Below, piece after piece: positions 55,178 to 64,000 of a stretch of 64,000 bases of DNA (positions are counted from its first letter, which is position 1; each line of letters begins with the position of its first letter). The notes below the pieces were generated by a model, which had not been told where the DNA came from, did not search any database, and was given only the letters and a program-made list of their open reading frames with translations. The position numbers and the translations under genes are program-made. Source of the DNA: Diphasiastrum complanatum (lineage: Eukaryota > Streptophyta > Lycopodiopsida > Lycopodiales > Lycopodiaceae); assembly GCA_029204225.1 (NCBI GenBank), contig CM055102.1, positions 12,133,939 to 12,197,938 on the forward strand. Direction: 5' to 3'.

Positions 55178-55561
55178 TTATTCCAAAACAGTACCTATGA
55201 GTATTTTTAATCTCACACTTTGCAATAATGAGAGATTTTTGCATTCACGAGCAAAATTAAAAAAAGCATTTCGATGAACAAAATAATAGCAACGATGTTG
55301 CACGACACAAAAATAGGTAACATACATTGGGTCATGAACATGCATAGCCATTGTGACCCATTCATCTACTATGTGAGGGTGATTAAACATGATCCAAACC
55401 TTTTCAACATTCAGACTCCCACAACAGTTCATTATGTTGACAATGTTTGCCCCCAAAGCAACACCCTTGGACATCTTGAACACATGCACAAAGAATGCAT
55501 TTGTTGTTGTTAAAGTTCTTATTGTAATGGTTATTATAAGTACTGCTAAGAAAAAATTCAA
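55178..55561 (-). CDS. Open frame of unknown family
   Basis: About 127 codons with SLNVEKVWIMFNHPHIVDEW and MAMHVHDPMYVTYF. The phrase KVWIMFNH...W.TMA..V.DPMY faintly recalls a transposon-associated plant protein I have seen, but I cannot name the family. It is bounded by stops and has no visible splice continuation, so it may be a scrap. Confidence 0.25.
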   Translation of the reverse strand: MNFFLAVLIITITIRTLTTTNAFFVHVFKMSKGVALGANIVNIMNCCGSLNVEKVWIMFNHPHIVDEWVTMAMHVHDPMYVTYFCVVQHRCYYFVHRNAFFNFARECKNLSLLQSVRLKILIGTVLE

Positions 55562-55869
55562 TGTCGTGGTTGGGAATCACATGAGTCTCATTCTTCTCTC
55601 TGTAGGGCCAATAAAAACTAGTAAGGCCATGATTATTTGAAACTTGGCCCCTTTATCTCAATGCAACCTAGCCCCTTTATTTTGAACATCTATCTATCTA
55701 TACTAAAAACAATTGGATTTTCAGGCCCGGATTATTTAAAAAAACGAATATACGCTAATTTAAAACGAAAAGTCACTTTAATTCTCTTGGCGACGGGTAT
55801 GCTGATCAGCTTGAGGCTGAACGAAGTCGAGCAGAACAGAATATCATCCAGGTTGAACCTGCAAAGAGC

Positions 55870-56103
55870 TTTCTCGAACAGCGGCTTAGTTCTCTTGCAA
55901 ATTTGCTGGTGCTTCATGACTACGTTCGATGAAACTGCATTTACGCGAAACAAGAGCACAAACTGCGGCTGCTCAGATATAGATTGTAAGTAGTCGAGAA
56001 GCGGCTTTGTTCTCTTGCTTCATTACTGCGTTCGATGAAACTGCATTTACGCAAAACAAGAGCACAAACTACGGCTGCTCAGATATAGATTGTAAGTAGT
56101 CGA
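55870..56103. repeat. Two-copy tandem duplication, about 115 bp
   Basis: The unit ...TTCGATGAAACTGCATTTAC GC.AAACAAGAGCACAAACT .CGGCTGCTCAGATATAGATT GTAAGTAGTCGA occurs twice in succession with few differences. Confidence 0.8.
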
Positions 56104-56217
56104 TGTGCATTATATTAGTTCTTTGGCTATGTGCAATAGATATTATGCCTCAAACTCAACAATCTATTCGTAATTTCATGGCTTGATGAACATGCGAAAT
56201 TAAGGTAGGGATTCATT

Positions 56218-56443
56218 AGCCTCAGTTCTATAGCCGAAAGTGGATGCTACGTTTTCAGTGCATTTCCGGAATTTATTGCATTCGAAGCACAGAATGTAAA
56301 GAATTCACCATCTCTCTTTTGCTTCATTAGTGTGTTATCAGGCCTTTTGCATTGAAAGCCTCAGTTTTGTAGCCGAAAGTGGATGCTACATTTTCAGTGC
56401 ATTTTCATAATTATTGCATTCGAAGCACAGAATGTAAAGAGTT
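56218..56443. repeat. Two-copy tandem duplication, about 140 bp spacing
   Basis: TAGCCGAAAGTGGATGCTAC, TTTTCAGTGCATTT and ATTGCATTCGAAGCACAGAA occur at 56231-56307 and again at 56372-56443. It directly precedes the Copia LTR. Confidence 0.8.
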
Positions 56444-56613
56444 AATTACATACCAAATTGAGCAACTGGAAAAGTCATAAAGAATGAAAACAAGCATAAC
56501 AATATTGACACAGATCTGAACGCAGAACAAAAGAGCTGTTATCAGATAAAGTATATCAAATATACATGTCAATAATGCGGTAGAGCACAAGACAATAGCA
56601 GACGAAACTGCGT

Positions 56614-57233
56614 GCTCTACAAAGCTAATTCAATCTGTACAATCAATGCACAAGGCATCTATTTCGTCTATCTCTGATAAGCTTCTGATGCTAAATCTAC
56701 ATACACTTGATTTTCAATCTCTTGATCAACAATCAACTGATTTACTGATCCAACAATCAATCTGAATACGCAAATGGTATTCAGTATATATACACAATGT
56801 ATAGGTGTGCAGATGAAGAAGGTACAGAGTGGATGTGCTATCTGTAGGAGATCGTGGGTGGCTACAGTTGTTGTCAAGTCTGTTAGCGCAGTTGCATGAG
56901 GAGAGCATGAAAAGGGTGCAACGTCAACCTTTGCTGAAGTGAACGTTGGTGAAAATGCGAAAAATGTGTCACTCTGACGAAATGCCTTAGGATTTGATTT
57001 ACAGGGTGCTTTTGCTTCTTAGACACCTCTGGCATTTTGCAAGGCAATGTCACTTTTTTCGCCTATTACAAAAACACGTGTAAAAACACAGTGTCATGTT
57101 TTGTTCGTCTTTTCTTCGTCTGTGAGAATTTACATATAAATATGCAGACTGCGAGACAACGTGAGTAAAAATGCAGCATGAATGGAGGCAGATTAAAATG
57201 GGATTTGGGAGAGTAGAGGAAATAAATCCAACA
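56614..57233 (-). mobile_element. 3' LTR of the minus-strand Copia element
   Basis: On the minus strand it opens TGTTGGATTTATTTCC directly after a polypurine tract (AATTAAGGGGGGG, 57234-57246). Over 600 bp match 63032-63669 with scattered substitutions, for example CAATCAACTGATTTACTGAT, GTCTGTTAGCGCAGTTGCAT and ACGAAATGCCTTAGGATTTG. The low end is approximate. Confidence 0.8.
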
Positions 57234-57766
57234 CCCCCCCTTAATTTGCATCTGTGAATGCCTTGATCTTCAGACTAAGCAATGCAAAAAATATGTTGTG
57301 TGCATTAACATTGAATGCTTTTGTGAATATGTCTACAACCATGTCCTACATTTCGCAGTACATTAAGCTTACCTCTTTGTTGAAAACCTTGCCTCTGATG
57401 TAGTGATATCTGATTTCAATGTGCTTACTCCTAGAGTGAAATCTAGGGTTGGCCGATAAGGCAATAGCACTCTGATTATTACAGAATAAAATTGTAGGGC
57501 TGTACTAATGCAGATTAACGTCTGACAGTAAATTTCTCAACCAAAACGCTTCCTTGATATACTCTGCTTCTATAGACGAAAGTGCAATAGAGGTTTGCTT
57601 ACGACTGTTCCATGAAATAGGACCTCCGTTGAAGAAGAATGTAAATGCAGATGTGGACTTACGATTGTCTACATCTCCTCCCCAGCTTGCAATAGAATAT
57701 CCACTGAGCTGATGAAGATTGTCGTTGCTGAAATCTCCTCTAGCAGATGCACTAGTCCATGGTAGC

Positions 57767-58508
57767 TCAAATATATCTCATGACTCGTATGAGAGCCTTC
57801 CAATGGGTAATGCCAGGATTAGCCATATATTGGCTAAGTGAGCTTACAGCAAAAGAGATCTTGTACAGACCATTGCGTACACGAGAGATCCAAGTATCGA
57901 TCGATAAGGATACTCTCTCGTCTGCTCCTCTTCTTGCTTGGTCTAGGGACATTGGTCCTTTGACAAATGCAGGCCTGGATCCATCGGTGAGTGAGCTCAT
58001 TTACAATTCATTAGATTGTATTTGTTAAGAACATTGTGAAGATACCTTTGTTGAGTGATATAAATCAATCGTCTCATTGTCTCTGTGGATCTGAATTCCC
58101 AGACAGAGGTGAGCTCCACCCAGATCAGTCATGTCGAACTCTGAAAACAGCATCTTCTTAGCATCCTTGACCAAATTGGTATTGTTGCTGAAGAGCAACG
58201 TATCATCCACGTATAAGATGATGATAATGAAGGATTGATGCACTGACTTGGAATAGATGTTGCAATCAACAGTGCTTGGTTTGAATCCTTGTTCAATGAG
58301 GAATGTGTTGATCCTTTGAAACCAAGCTCTGGCAGACTGTTTCAAGCCGTGCAGGAGTTTTATAGACATGATTCTTCATACTTTCCAAAACGTATCCTTC
58401 GGGCCGGATCATGTAGATATCTTCTTGTATAACTCCATTCAGATAAGTTGTTTGTACATCCAGTTGATGTACTTCAAGGTTGGCAGCAGCAGCATAAGAC
58501 AGGAGCAT
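57767..58508 (-). pseudogene. Copia reverse transcriptase
   Basis: Motifs LEVHQLDVQTTYLNGVIQED IYM, LLHGLKQSARAWFQRINTFL, IIIILYVDDTLLFSNNT, FDMTDLGGAHLCLGIQI and YMANPGITHWKALIRVMRYI are visible, with the catalytic YVDD intact. Frame breaks occur near 58369 and 58010. Confidence 0.87.
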
Positions 58509-59421
58509 TCGGATCGACGAATGTTTGATTATTGGACTGAAAGTATCGCTGTAGTTGACGTTCGGGATCTGCGTGAATCATCGTGCTACCAGTCTAGCCT
58601 TCCTTCGATCAATTGCTCCGTTGGCATTGTATTTGATCTTAAAGATCCATTTGCAATCAATGATATTGCAGCCAATAGGAGCTTCGACTAATGACCATCT
58701 CTGGTTTTTGATCAGAGAAGAATACTCTCTATTCATAGCTTCTCTCTAGAGATCAGAGTCTGGTTGGCTGAGTGCCTCTTCGATTGTCGTCGGTTCATGT
58801 ATCAAGAGACAGGCAGACTCAAGAGTATACCTTGTGGGCTATGTGCACACTTGGCTTGATCTTTGGGAGGATTGGACTGATGAACTGCTCTTGGGACTTG
58901 TTGTTGGGTAGCAGCAACATCTTCATCTGATTCGTTGTCTTGAAGTGGGTCGACAATAGATACGTTTGAGCCAGTGGCTCAGACTTTCGTGTCAATGGCA
59001 GGTGATGAAGGTTCTCCTGGAGCAATATCCTTGCCTTTGAGGTCGACGAACTGATCCTCGATAAAGACTGTATTCCGGCTATACAAGGTTTGCTGGGTAT
59101 CAAGATCATACAGCTTGTAAGTATTATCAGATGAAGTATATCCAATCAGGATGGTCTTGAGACCTTGGAAGTCCAATTTTTTCCTTGTGTCTTTTGGGAT
59201 CTACGCATAGGCAACGCATCCAAACACTCTTAGGTTCTTCACAGAAGGCTTTGAGGCTGTCCACACCTCGTGGAGTGTCTTGTCTGAGAGGGCCTTGGTC
59301 GAACATCTGCTCTGGATGTAAGCTGCAGTGGAGACAGCTTCAGCCCAGAATCCCTTGGGCAACAATGCATGCGCTAGCATACATTTGGCCGATTCAATTA
59401 GGGTACGATTCTTCCTCTTGA

Positions 59422-60413
59422 CTAAGCCATTAGACTAAGGACTATAAGGAGTTCAATGCATTGGCTTTGACAGTACTCCTTAAACTTGATAGAGATATAT
59501 TCTCCACTGTTGTCTGATCTTAGAGCCTTGATCGTCCATCCAGTCTCCTTCTCTGCACGCTCCTCGAAGATTTTGAAGCAGTTGAAGGCTTCTGATTTCT
59601 TCTTTATAAAATACACCATAGTCCTTTTGGAAAATTCATCAATAAAAGTTATAAATACTTGGCATCCTTCAACGAAGGATTTTTCATCGGGCCACAAATG
59701 TCTGAATGTACAATGTCTAACAATCCTCTAGCAATATGCCGATGGCTTGATTTAAATGGTTTCCTAGTCTGTTTACCAACTAGACAATCTTGATAGACAG
59801 GTAAGTCGACTTTATCACGAGGATAATCGAGATCAAGAACAATAGATTGTCTAGACATTTGTTGTACAGCAGCATGATTCAAGTGACCAAGTCTGTAATG
59901 CTAAAGTAAACTTTTATTTGCATGAATAGAAGTATCAAACGCCTGAATAGAGGCAAAAAAACAATGACTTGGTTTATAAAAGTATCCATGTCTCTTTCCG
60001 AGTTCTAGGATCTTGCCTGTCCTATCAACTACTTTGTACTGATCACATTCGAATTCTACTATATGTCCTAGATCTGTCATTATGCTTATAGAGAGCAAAT
60101 TTGTAGATAAATTTGGTACATACAGGACTTTAGAGAGTAGCTTAGACTGATCATTTGCAAAGTTTAATCTTACAGTGCCTTCACTTTTAATAGCTTGTGT
60201 GCTATTGTTGCCAAGGTGAACATATTTTTGGGTACTGTAAGTTGTATAGGACTCGAAACAGCCAATGAGGCTAGTAATGTGCTGAGTGGCTCTGGAATCC
60301 AGGAACCAAGAACTATCGCAGGATGCTCCTTGATGGCTGGTCATGAAGGCATCATGATCCGCTTCTTGAATAGGCTGTGTAGCTTCTACAACTGCATTTT
60401 CCACTTGATTCAA
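59422..60413 (-). pseudogene. Copia protease and integrase
   Basis: 60413-59901 holds the protease (WFLDSRATQHITS) and the stretch LLSKVLYVPNLSTNLLSISI, with the following ILELGKRHGYFYK. 59882-59649 holds the GAG-pre-integrase and zinc-finger part (SIVLDLDYPRDKVDLPVYQD CLVGKQTRKPF, DIVHSDICGPM). 59697-59422 gives FITFIDEFSKRTMVYFIKKK and IKALRSDNSGEYISIKFKEY. Closely similar to the + strand Copia at 11330-12850. Confidence 0.87.
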
Positions 60414-61250
60414 CTACCCCTTGTTGTTGTTCTTCGCTTGCAGTATCCGGAAGTCTTGAATTTCGTGGTTGTTTCACTTGCGATATCTGTTGAATAGCTT
60501 TTTCTTTGTCTGCGGATTCGACTGTTCTTTGTGCTGTGCTGGTTTCAGGTATGGCTTTGATTACTTCGGGCCTTTCTTCTTCTTCTGCTTGGTCATGCTC
60601 TTGTTGGTGTATAAGACATGAGAATCAACTGAGGAACTTGAGGCTTCGTTCCTTCGTGTGTCTTCCTACAACAACATAGTAATGACTCTTGAAAAAGTCA
60701 ATTATGGATGAGTCATGATGATCATCACCCAGCTGTCATATGAGCTTGGCAAGCTTGTAAGCAGTGGCATTACTGCGTCTTGATCATCTATGTCAGATCT
60801 GACAACGACCATTTGCCTTAGCAGGTTCTTGAGTTGATTAATGCAATTCTGTAGAGAATCACCATTCACCATCTTGAGGGAGTAAAATTTTTTCTTGAGA
60901 TGTAGCTTGGAAGCTATATCTCACACTTCGTATAGTGTGCTCAAGATGTCCCAGACTTCTTTCGATGTTTGGGCCTCGGATACATGGCCGATCGGGGTAT
61001 CCGTGATGTTGAGGATGTTCAACGCGAAAGCCTTTCCATCCTTCAGGTTTCATCTGGCGATTGCCGCGTCGTCTGCTTCGAGTTTTCCTTTTGCACCTAT
61101 AACAACATCATTTTTCCATTAGTACAGTTTTCATCTTAAATTTCCACAGATGGTCATTGGCTCCATCAAGCTTGTCCATATTGAGACTGGCTTTTCCTTG
61201 GGAATCCATGTGGAAGAAGTAGTCTAAGTGATAGGAAAAACTATCAGTGA
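60414..61250 (-). pseudogene. Copia gag, decayed
   Basis: The gag start is recognisable at about 61200-61060 (ANDHLWKFKMKTVL-like), then FAL NILNITDTPIGHVSEAQTSKEVW-type sequence and FYSLKMVNGDSLQNC. Frame changes and stops break it. Closely related to the gag scraps at 7560-8165 and 8997-9642; here the Trp of NYHLWKF is kept. Confidence 0.7.
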
Positions 61251-61366
61251 CTTAAGTATGAAAATCTGATACAGAAAATACAGAACAAGAAGACAATTAC
61301 TATATCGGCTAGTAGAGTCTTTTATTGTGGAAGCTTATCAGGCTACAAAAATGAGCTCTGATACCA

Positions 61367-61531
61367 TGTTGGAGAAAGAGGGTGTGTCGTATGTGAGAAA
61401 CGAAAAATAGTTCGAAAAGAAAACGAACACGAAAAAGAAGCGAACGAGAAACGAACTCGAATGGAAAGGTGCTAGCTGGATCCAAGCTCACGAAGCAGGA
61501 TTGTCCAAAAATGGAAGAGGAAGAATAGAAG
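61367..61531 (-). repeat. 5' LTR end of the minus-strand Copia, truncated
   Basis: On the minus strand the sequence ends ...TCTCCAACA next to the primer-binding site. It is rich in CGAA-containing repeats (61398-61465). It stops at the + strand Copia sequence that begins near 61532. Confidence 0.55.
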
Positions 61532-62216
61532 ATGGTAGGTATACCTTACCAAAACTTAATCGGTAGTCTAATGTACCTCACAATTTGTACCAGACCTGAT
61601 CTGACTTTCTCTGTTTACGCCTTGAGCCAATTCTCTTCCAATCCTGGCCTAGCACATTGGCAAATGGCCAAACGAATCCTACAATATCTGAAGGGTACCC
61701 AGAATATGGGATTAACCTACAGAGCTGAAAACGAAGAAAAAGGATTCGAGCTGCATCACTACAATGATGCGAGCTGAGCGAGCTACAAAGATGACAACAA
61801 GTCCATTACTGGAGGATGTACAATAGTGTGCGGAGCTGCAATCAGCTGGATATACAAAAAGAAAACCTTGGTGGCTCAATCCTCTTGCGAAACTGAATAT
61901 GTCACAGTTTTGAAGGTGGCGAATGAGGTAGTGTGGCTGCAGATGATGTTGGAGGCAATCGAGATACCACAAGAAGGGCCAAGCATGATGAAGATGGACT
62001 TTCAGAGTGCCATCTATCTGTCCCAGGATCCTCTCTTCTATTCAAAGACAAAGACATTCGATATTTGATCTCGAAAGGAGAGCTCTAGGTCCAATACATA
62101 AAATAAAAAAAATATGATTACAGATTTGCTCACGAAACCGCTCAACAAGCCACTCTTTGCCAAGCAAAGAAAGACAATTGGATTAAACGTACAAAGCTGC
62201 AAGGTTCAAGAGGGAG
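61532..62216 (+). mobile_element. Copia pol 3' end (RT end and RNase H), + strand
   Basis: PYQNLIGSLMYLTICTRPDL, ALSQFSSNPGLAHWQMAKRI and LQYLKGTQNMGLTY are the end of Copia reverse transcriptase. RNase H follows with DDNKSITGGCTIVCGAAISW, TLVAQSSCETEYVTV and, after stops at 61777 and 62066, DLLTKPLNKPLFAKQRKTIG and a polypurine AGAGGGAG before the LTR. It nearly matches 17579-17654 in its last 75 bases. Confidence 0.87.
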
Positions 62217-63031
62217 TGTCAGAAATGGTGAACTCCTGCAACTTTGTCATAGCACGAACACGAAGCGAAGGTCGAACGAGGACAATTTATGACAGTCAAC
62301 GTGCCTTGACTCGAAGCACGAACGATTTGCGAATCGTAAATACACCTCCAGGACTACAAACCGCAAAGGGACGCAAAACGAAAAACTACGAAAGAAACGA
62401 AGAGAACGAAAGCAAACAGGATATTACGAAACAAACGAAGATGAATATTTCGCGCTGCCAGCTGATAGCTCAATGCGCTTGGAGTCATAGACTTCACGCC
62501 CAGGTGAAATGAGTGGCGATGATGGGGACTAACTGCTTAGTTGATTAGCGTTAAGTAGTCTTGTGATTTCAGCGTTTAGCCATCTTGTAAACTCCACACT
62601 ATGGAGGTATAAACGATCCATTCTGGATCATAAAAATATAGATCTGGACAGAGAGAGAGAGGTAGCGAATAGAGCAAAAAAGGAAAATACTAGAGCTGTG
62701 CATAAAAGTCTGCCAACCAGCAGAACACAATGAAAGAGCAGAGTGTCATTCTGCCAACAAGCGAGACACTGACGATCTCACTCTAAAAATTAAATTGATA
62801 ATGTAGTCGTTCTATTTTTGTGCATCTCCTTGTCTTGTGTTGTATGTCTTGATTGCTAGAATAAAATGTGTCTATGATATGTAGTCAAGTGTCCAGGTTC
62901 ATGTAAAAGCTTCCGCGCAAAAGAAAATTCAAAGACACAAAATCGTTCGCGAATACGAAAACGAAAACAAAAACGAAGAAGAAACAGTTTTGCCTTTGTG
63001 AAACCGAACAACGTTTTCCGCTTCTGCGACA
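62217..63031 (+). mobile_element. Copia 3' LTR (815 bp), partner of 17655-18563
   Basis: Starts TGTCAGAAATGG after the polypurine tract and ends near CTGCGACA. It shares most of its length with the LTR at 17655 but carries only one copy of the segment tandemly duplicated there. CGAA-rich repeats are near both ends (62250-62420 and 62940-62985). Confidence 0.78.
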
Positions 63032-63669
63032 CTTTACAAAGCTAATTCAATATGTAAATGAATGAAGTCTATTACTGACAATAAAAAATCAAAAAGACAT
63101 CTACTTCATCCATCTTTGATAAGCTTCTAATGCTAAATTTACACACACTTGATCTTCAATCTCTTGATCAACAATCAACTGATTTACTGATCCAACAATC
63201 AATCTGAATACGCAAATGGTATTCTATATATATACACAATGTTATAGGTGTGTAGATGAAAAAATTATAGAGTGGATGTGTTGTCTGTAGAAGATCGTGG
63301 GTGGCTATAGTTGTTGTCAAGTCTGTTAGCGCAGTTGCATGGGGAGAGCTTGAAAAGGGTGCAACGTCAGCCTTTGCTGAAGTGAACGTTGGTGAAGATG
63401 TGAAAAATGCGTCACTCTAACGAAATGCCTTAGGATTTGATTTATAGGGAGCCTTTGCTTCTTAGGCTCCTTTGGCATTTTGTAAGGCAGTGTCTCCTTT
63501 TTCGCTTGTCACAAAAACACGTGTAAAAACACAGTGTCACGTTTTGTTTGCCTTTTCTTCGTCTGTGAGAATTTACATGTAAATATGCAGACTGCACGAC
63601 AACTAAATGCAGCATGAATGGAGGTAGATAAAAGTAGTATTTAGGAGAGTAGAGGAAATAAATCCAGCA
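63032..63669 (-). mobile_element. Truncated LTR, second copy of the 56.6-kb LTR family
   Basis: Matches 56614-57233 throughout. On the minus strand it opens TGCTGGATTTATTTCC. It is cut at 63032 by the neighbouring + strand LTR. If it is the outer part of the 5' LTR of the 57.2-61.4-kb element, the + strand Copia piece at 61532-63031 lies inside that LTR. Confidence 0.7.
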
Positions 63670-64000
63670 GCACACGTCAAGATACCGGTACAAGCTTTTC
63701 CTCGATTTTATTAACACAATGTATGTCTTCCGTTCGTTGTAGTTGTGAATGTAAAATCACTTTGAACTTTACAAAGACAAGAGAAATATATTTGATCAAG
63801 CATACTTCTGCATACAATGTTCTCTGCCAGTGATTTTGAACGAGAACTTGCAAAATAAAGCAAGTTTGTGAATCATAAGAAGAACGAGCTTTTTGATGTG
63901 AATTTCAGGACAAAAAGAGCATGCCATGTTTGATGATACTCAAATTTTGCATTGCTCATCCATCTTAAACCAAAGCTCATAGAAAAACCGTGTGGAGAGA
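63670..64000. other. Window end, nothing recognised
   Basis: AT-rich sequence without visible coding or repeat structure. Confidence 0.5.

Larger units (their letters stand above)
57240..61366 (-). mobile_element. Ty1/Copia element, gag to RNase H present but decayed
   Basis: Minus-strand order: PBS TGGTATCAGAGCTC (61366-61353), gag (61250-60413), protease (60350-60270, DSRATQHIT where DSGATQHIT is active, so the catalytic Gly is Arg), GAG-pre-integrase and integrase zinc finger (to about 59649), integrase core (59697-59422), integrase C-end (59176-58979), reverse transcriptase (58508-57767, YVDDTLLF intact) and RNase H (about 57760-57260, including SGYSIASWGGDVDNRKSTSA and NNQSAIALSANPRFHSRSKH). 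All domains are recognisable and collinear, but frameshifts and stops separate nearly every block. Confidence 0.9.

Noticed and set aside
55690-55715. TCTATCTATCTATACTAAAA as a Helitron 5' end
   Set aside because: Looks similar to plant Helitron starts, but no hairpin plus CTRR end or Rep/helicase sequence was found nearby.

Overview
The window is nuclear DNA of a land plant. It holds an NRT1/PTR (NPF) transporter gene, a nuclear-encoded mitochondrial HslU chaperone gene, a decayed PPR gene, plant-type Copia and chromodomain Gypsy retroelements primed by initiator Met tRNA, and a short plant-type telomere motif (CCCTAAA). Gene density is very low and the introns of the one large gene carry transposons, which fits a large repeat-rich genome. 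I could not fix the lineage more closely.

Layout. 1.5-3.9 kb: NPF transporter, + strand, first exon not found. 4.5-9.8 kb: three minus-strand Copia remnants, one split by a solo LTR that has its own target-site duplication. 9.8-11.3 kb: degenerate copy of an unrecognised retroelement protein. 11.3-13.6 kb: Copia, then a Gypsy PBS and gag. 13.6-15.6 kb: nothing recognised. 15.6-17.5 kb: broken coiled-coil gene between a long CT tract and a long GA tract. 17.6-20.25 kb: Copia LTR with element sequence on both sides. 20.25-24.4 kb: chromodomain Gypsy, + strand. 24.4-29.4 kb: second chromodomain Gypsy, minus strand, with an internal deletion. 30.1-46.35 kb: complete 14-exon HslU gene, minus strand. 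Its intron 11 holds a 6.5-kb hAT transposon with 8-bp target duplications, intron 4 a Copia gag scrap, and intron 1 a solo Gypsy LTR with a perfect 5-bp duplication. 47.0-51.24 kb: LTR, primer-binding site, leader and an open 576-codon frame of no family I recognise. 54.0-54.5 kb: PPR pseudogene. 55.9-56.4 kb: two tandem duplications. 56.6-63.7 kb: minus-strand Copia and pieces of other Copia elements.

How it fits together. The only host functions are membrane transport (NPF) and mitochondrial protein quality control (HslU, which works with the HslV peptidase). HslU assembles from 14 exons with every GT/AG junction and reading phase consistent (533 residues), so the hAT and the solo LTR appear to be tolerated in its introns.

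The best candidates for something undescribed are the LTR element at 47.0-51.24 kb, with its internally duplicated 576-residue protein and its second copy at 9.8-11.3 kb, and the hAT element with GGACGCG-rich ends. All intron/exon calls come from reading splice motifs by eye; no alignment or search was run.
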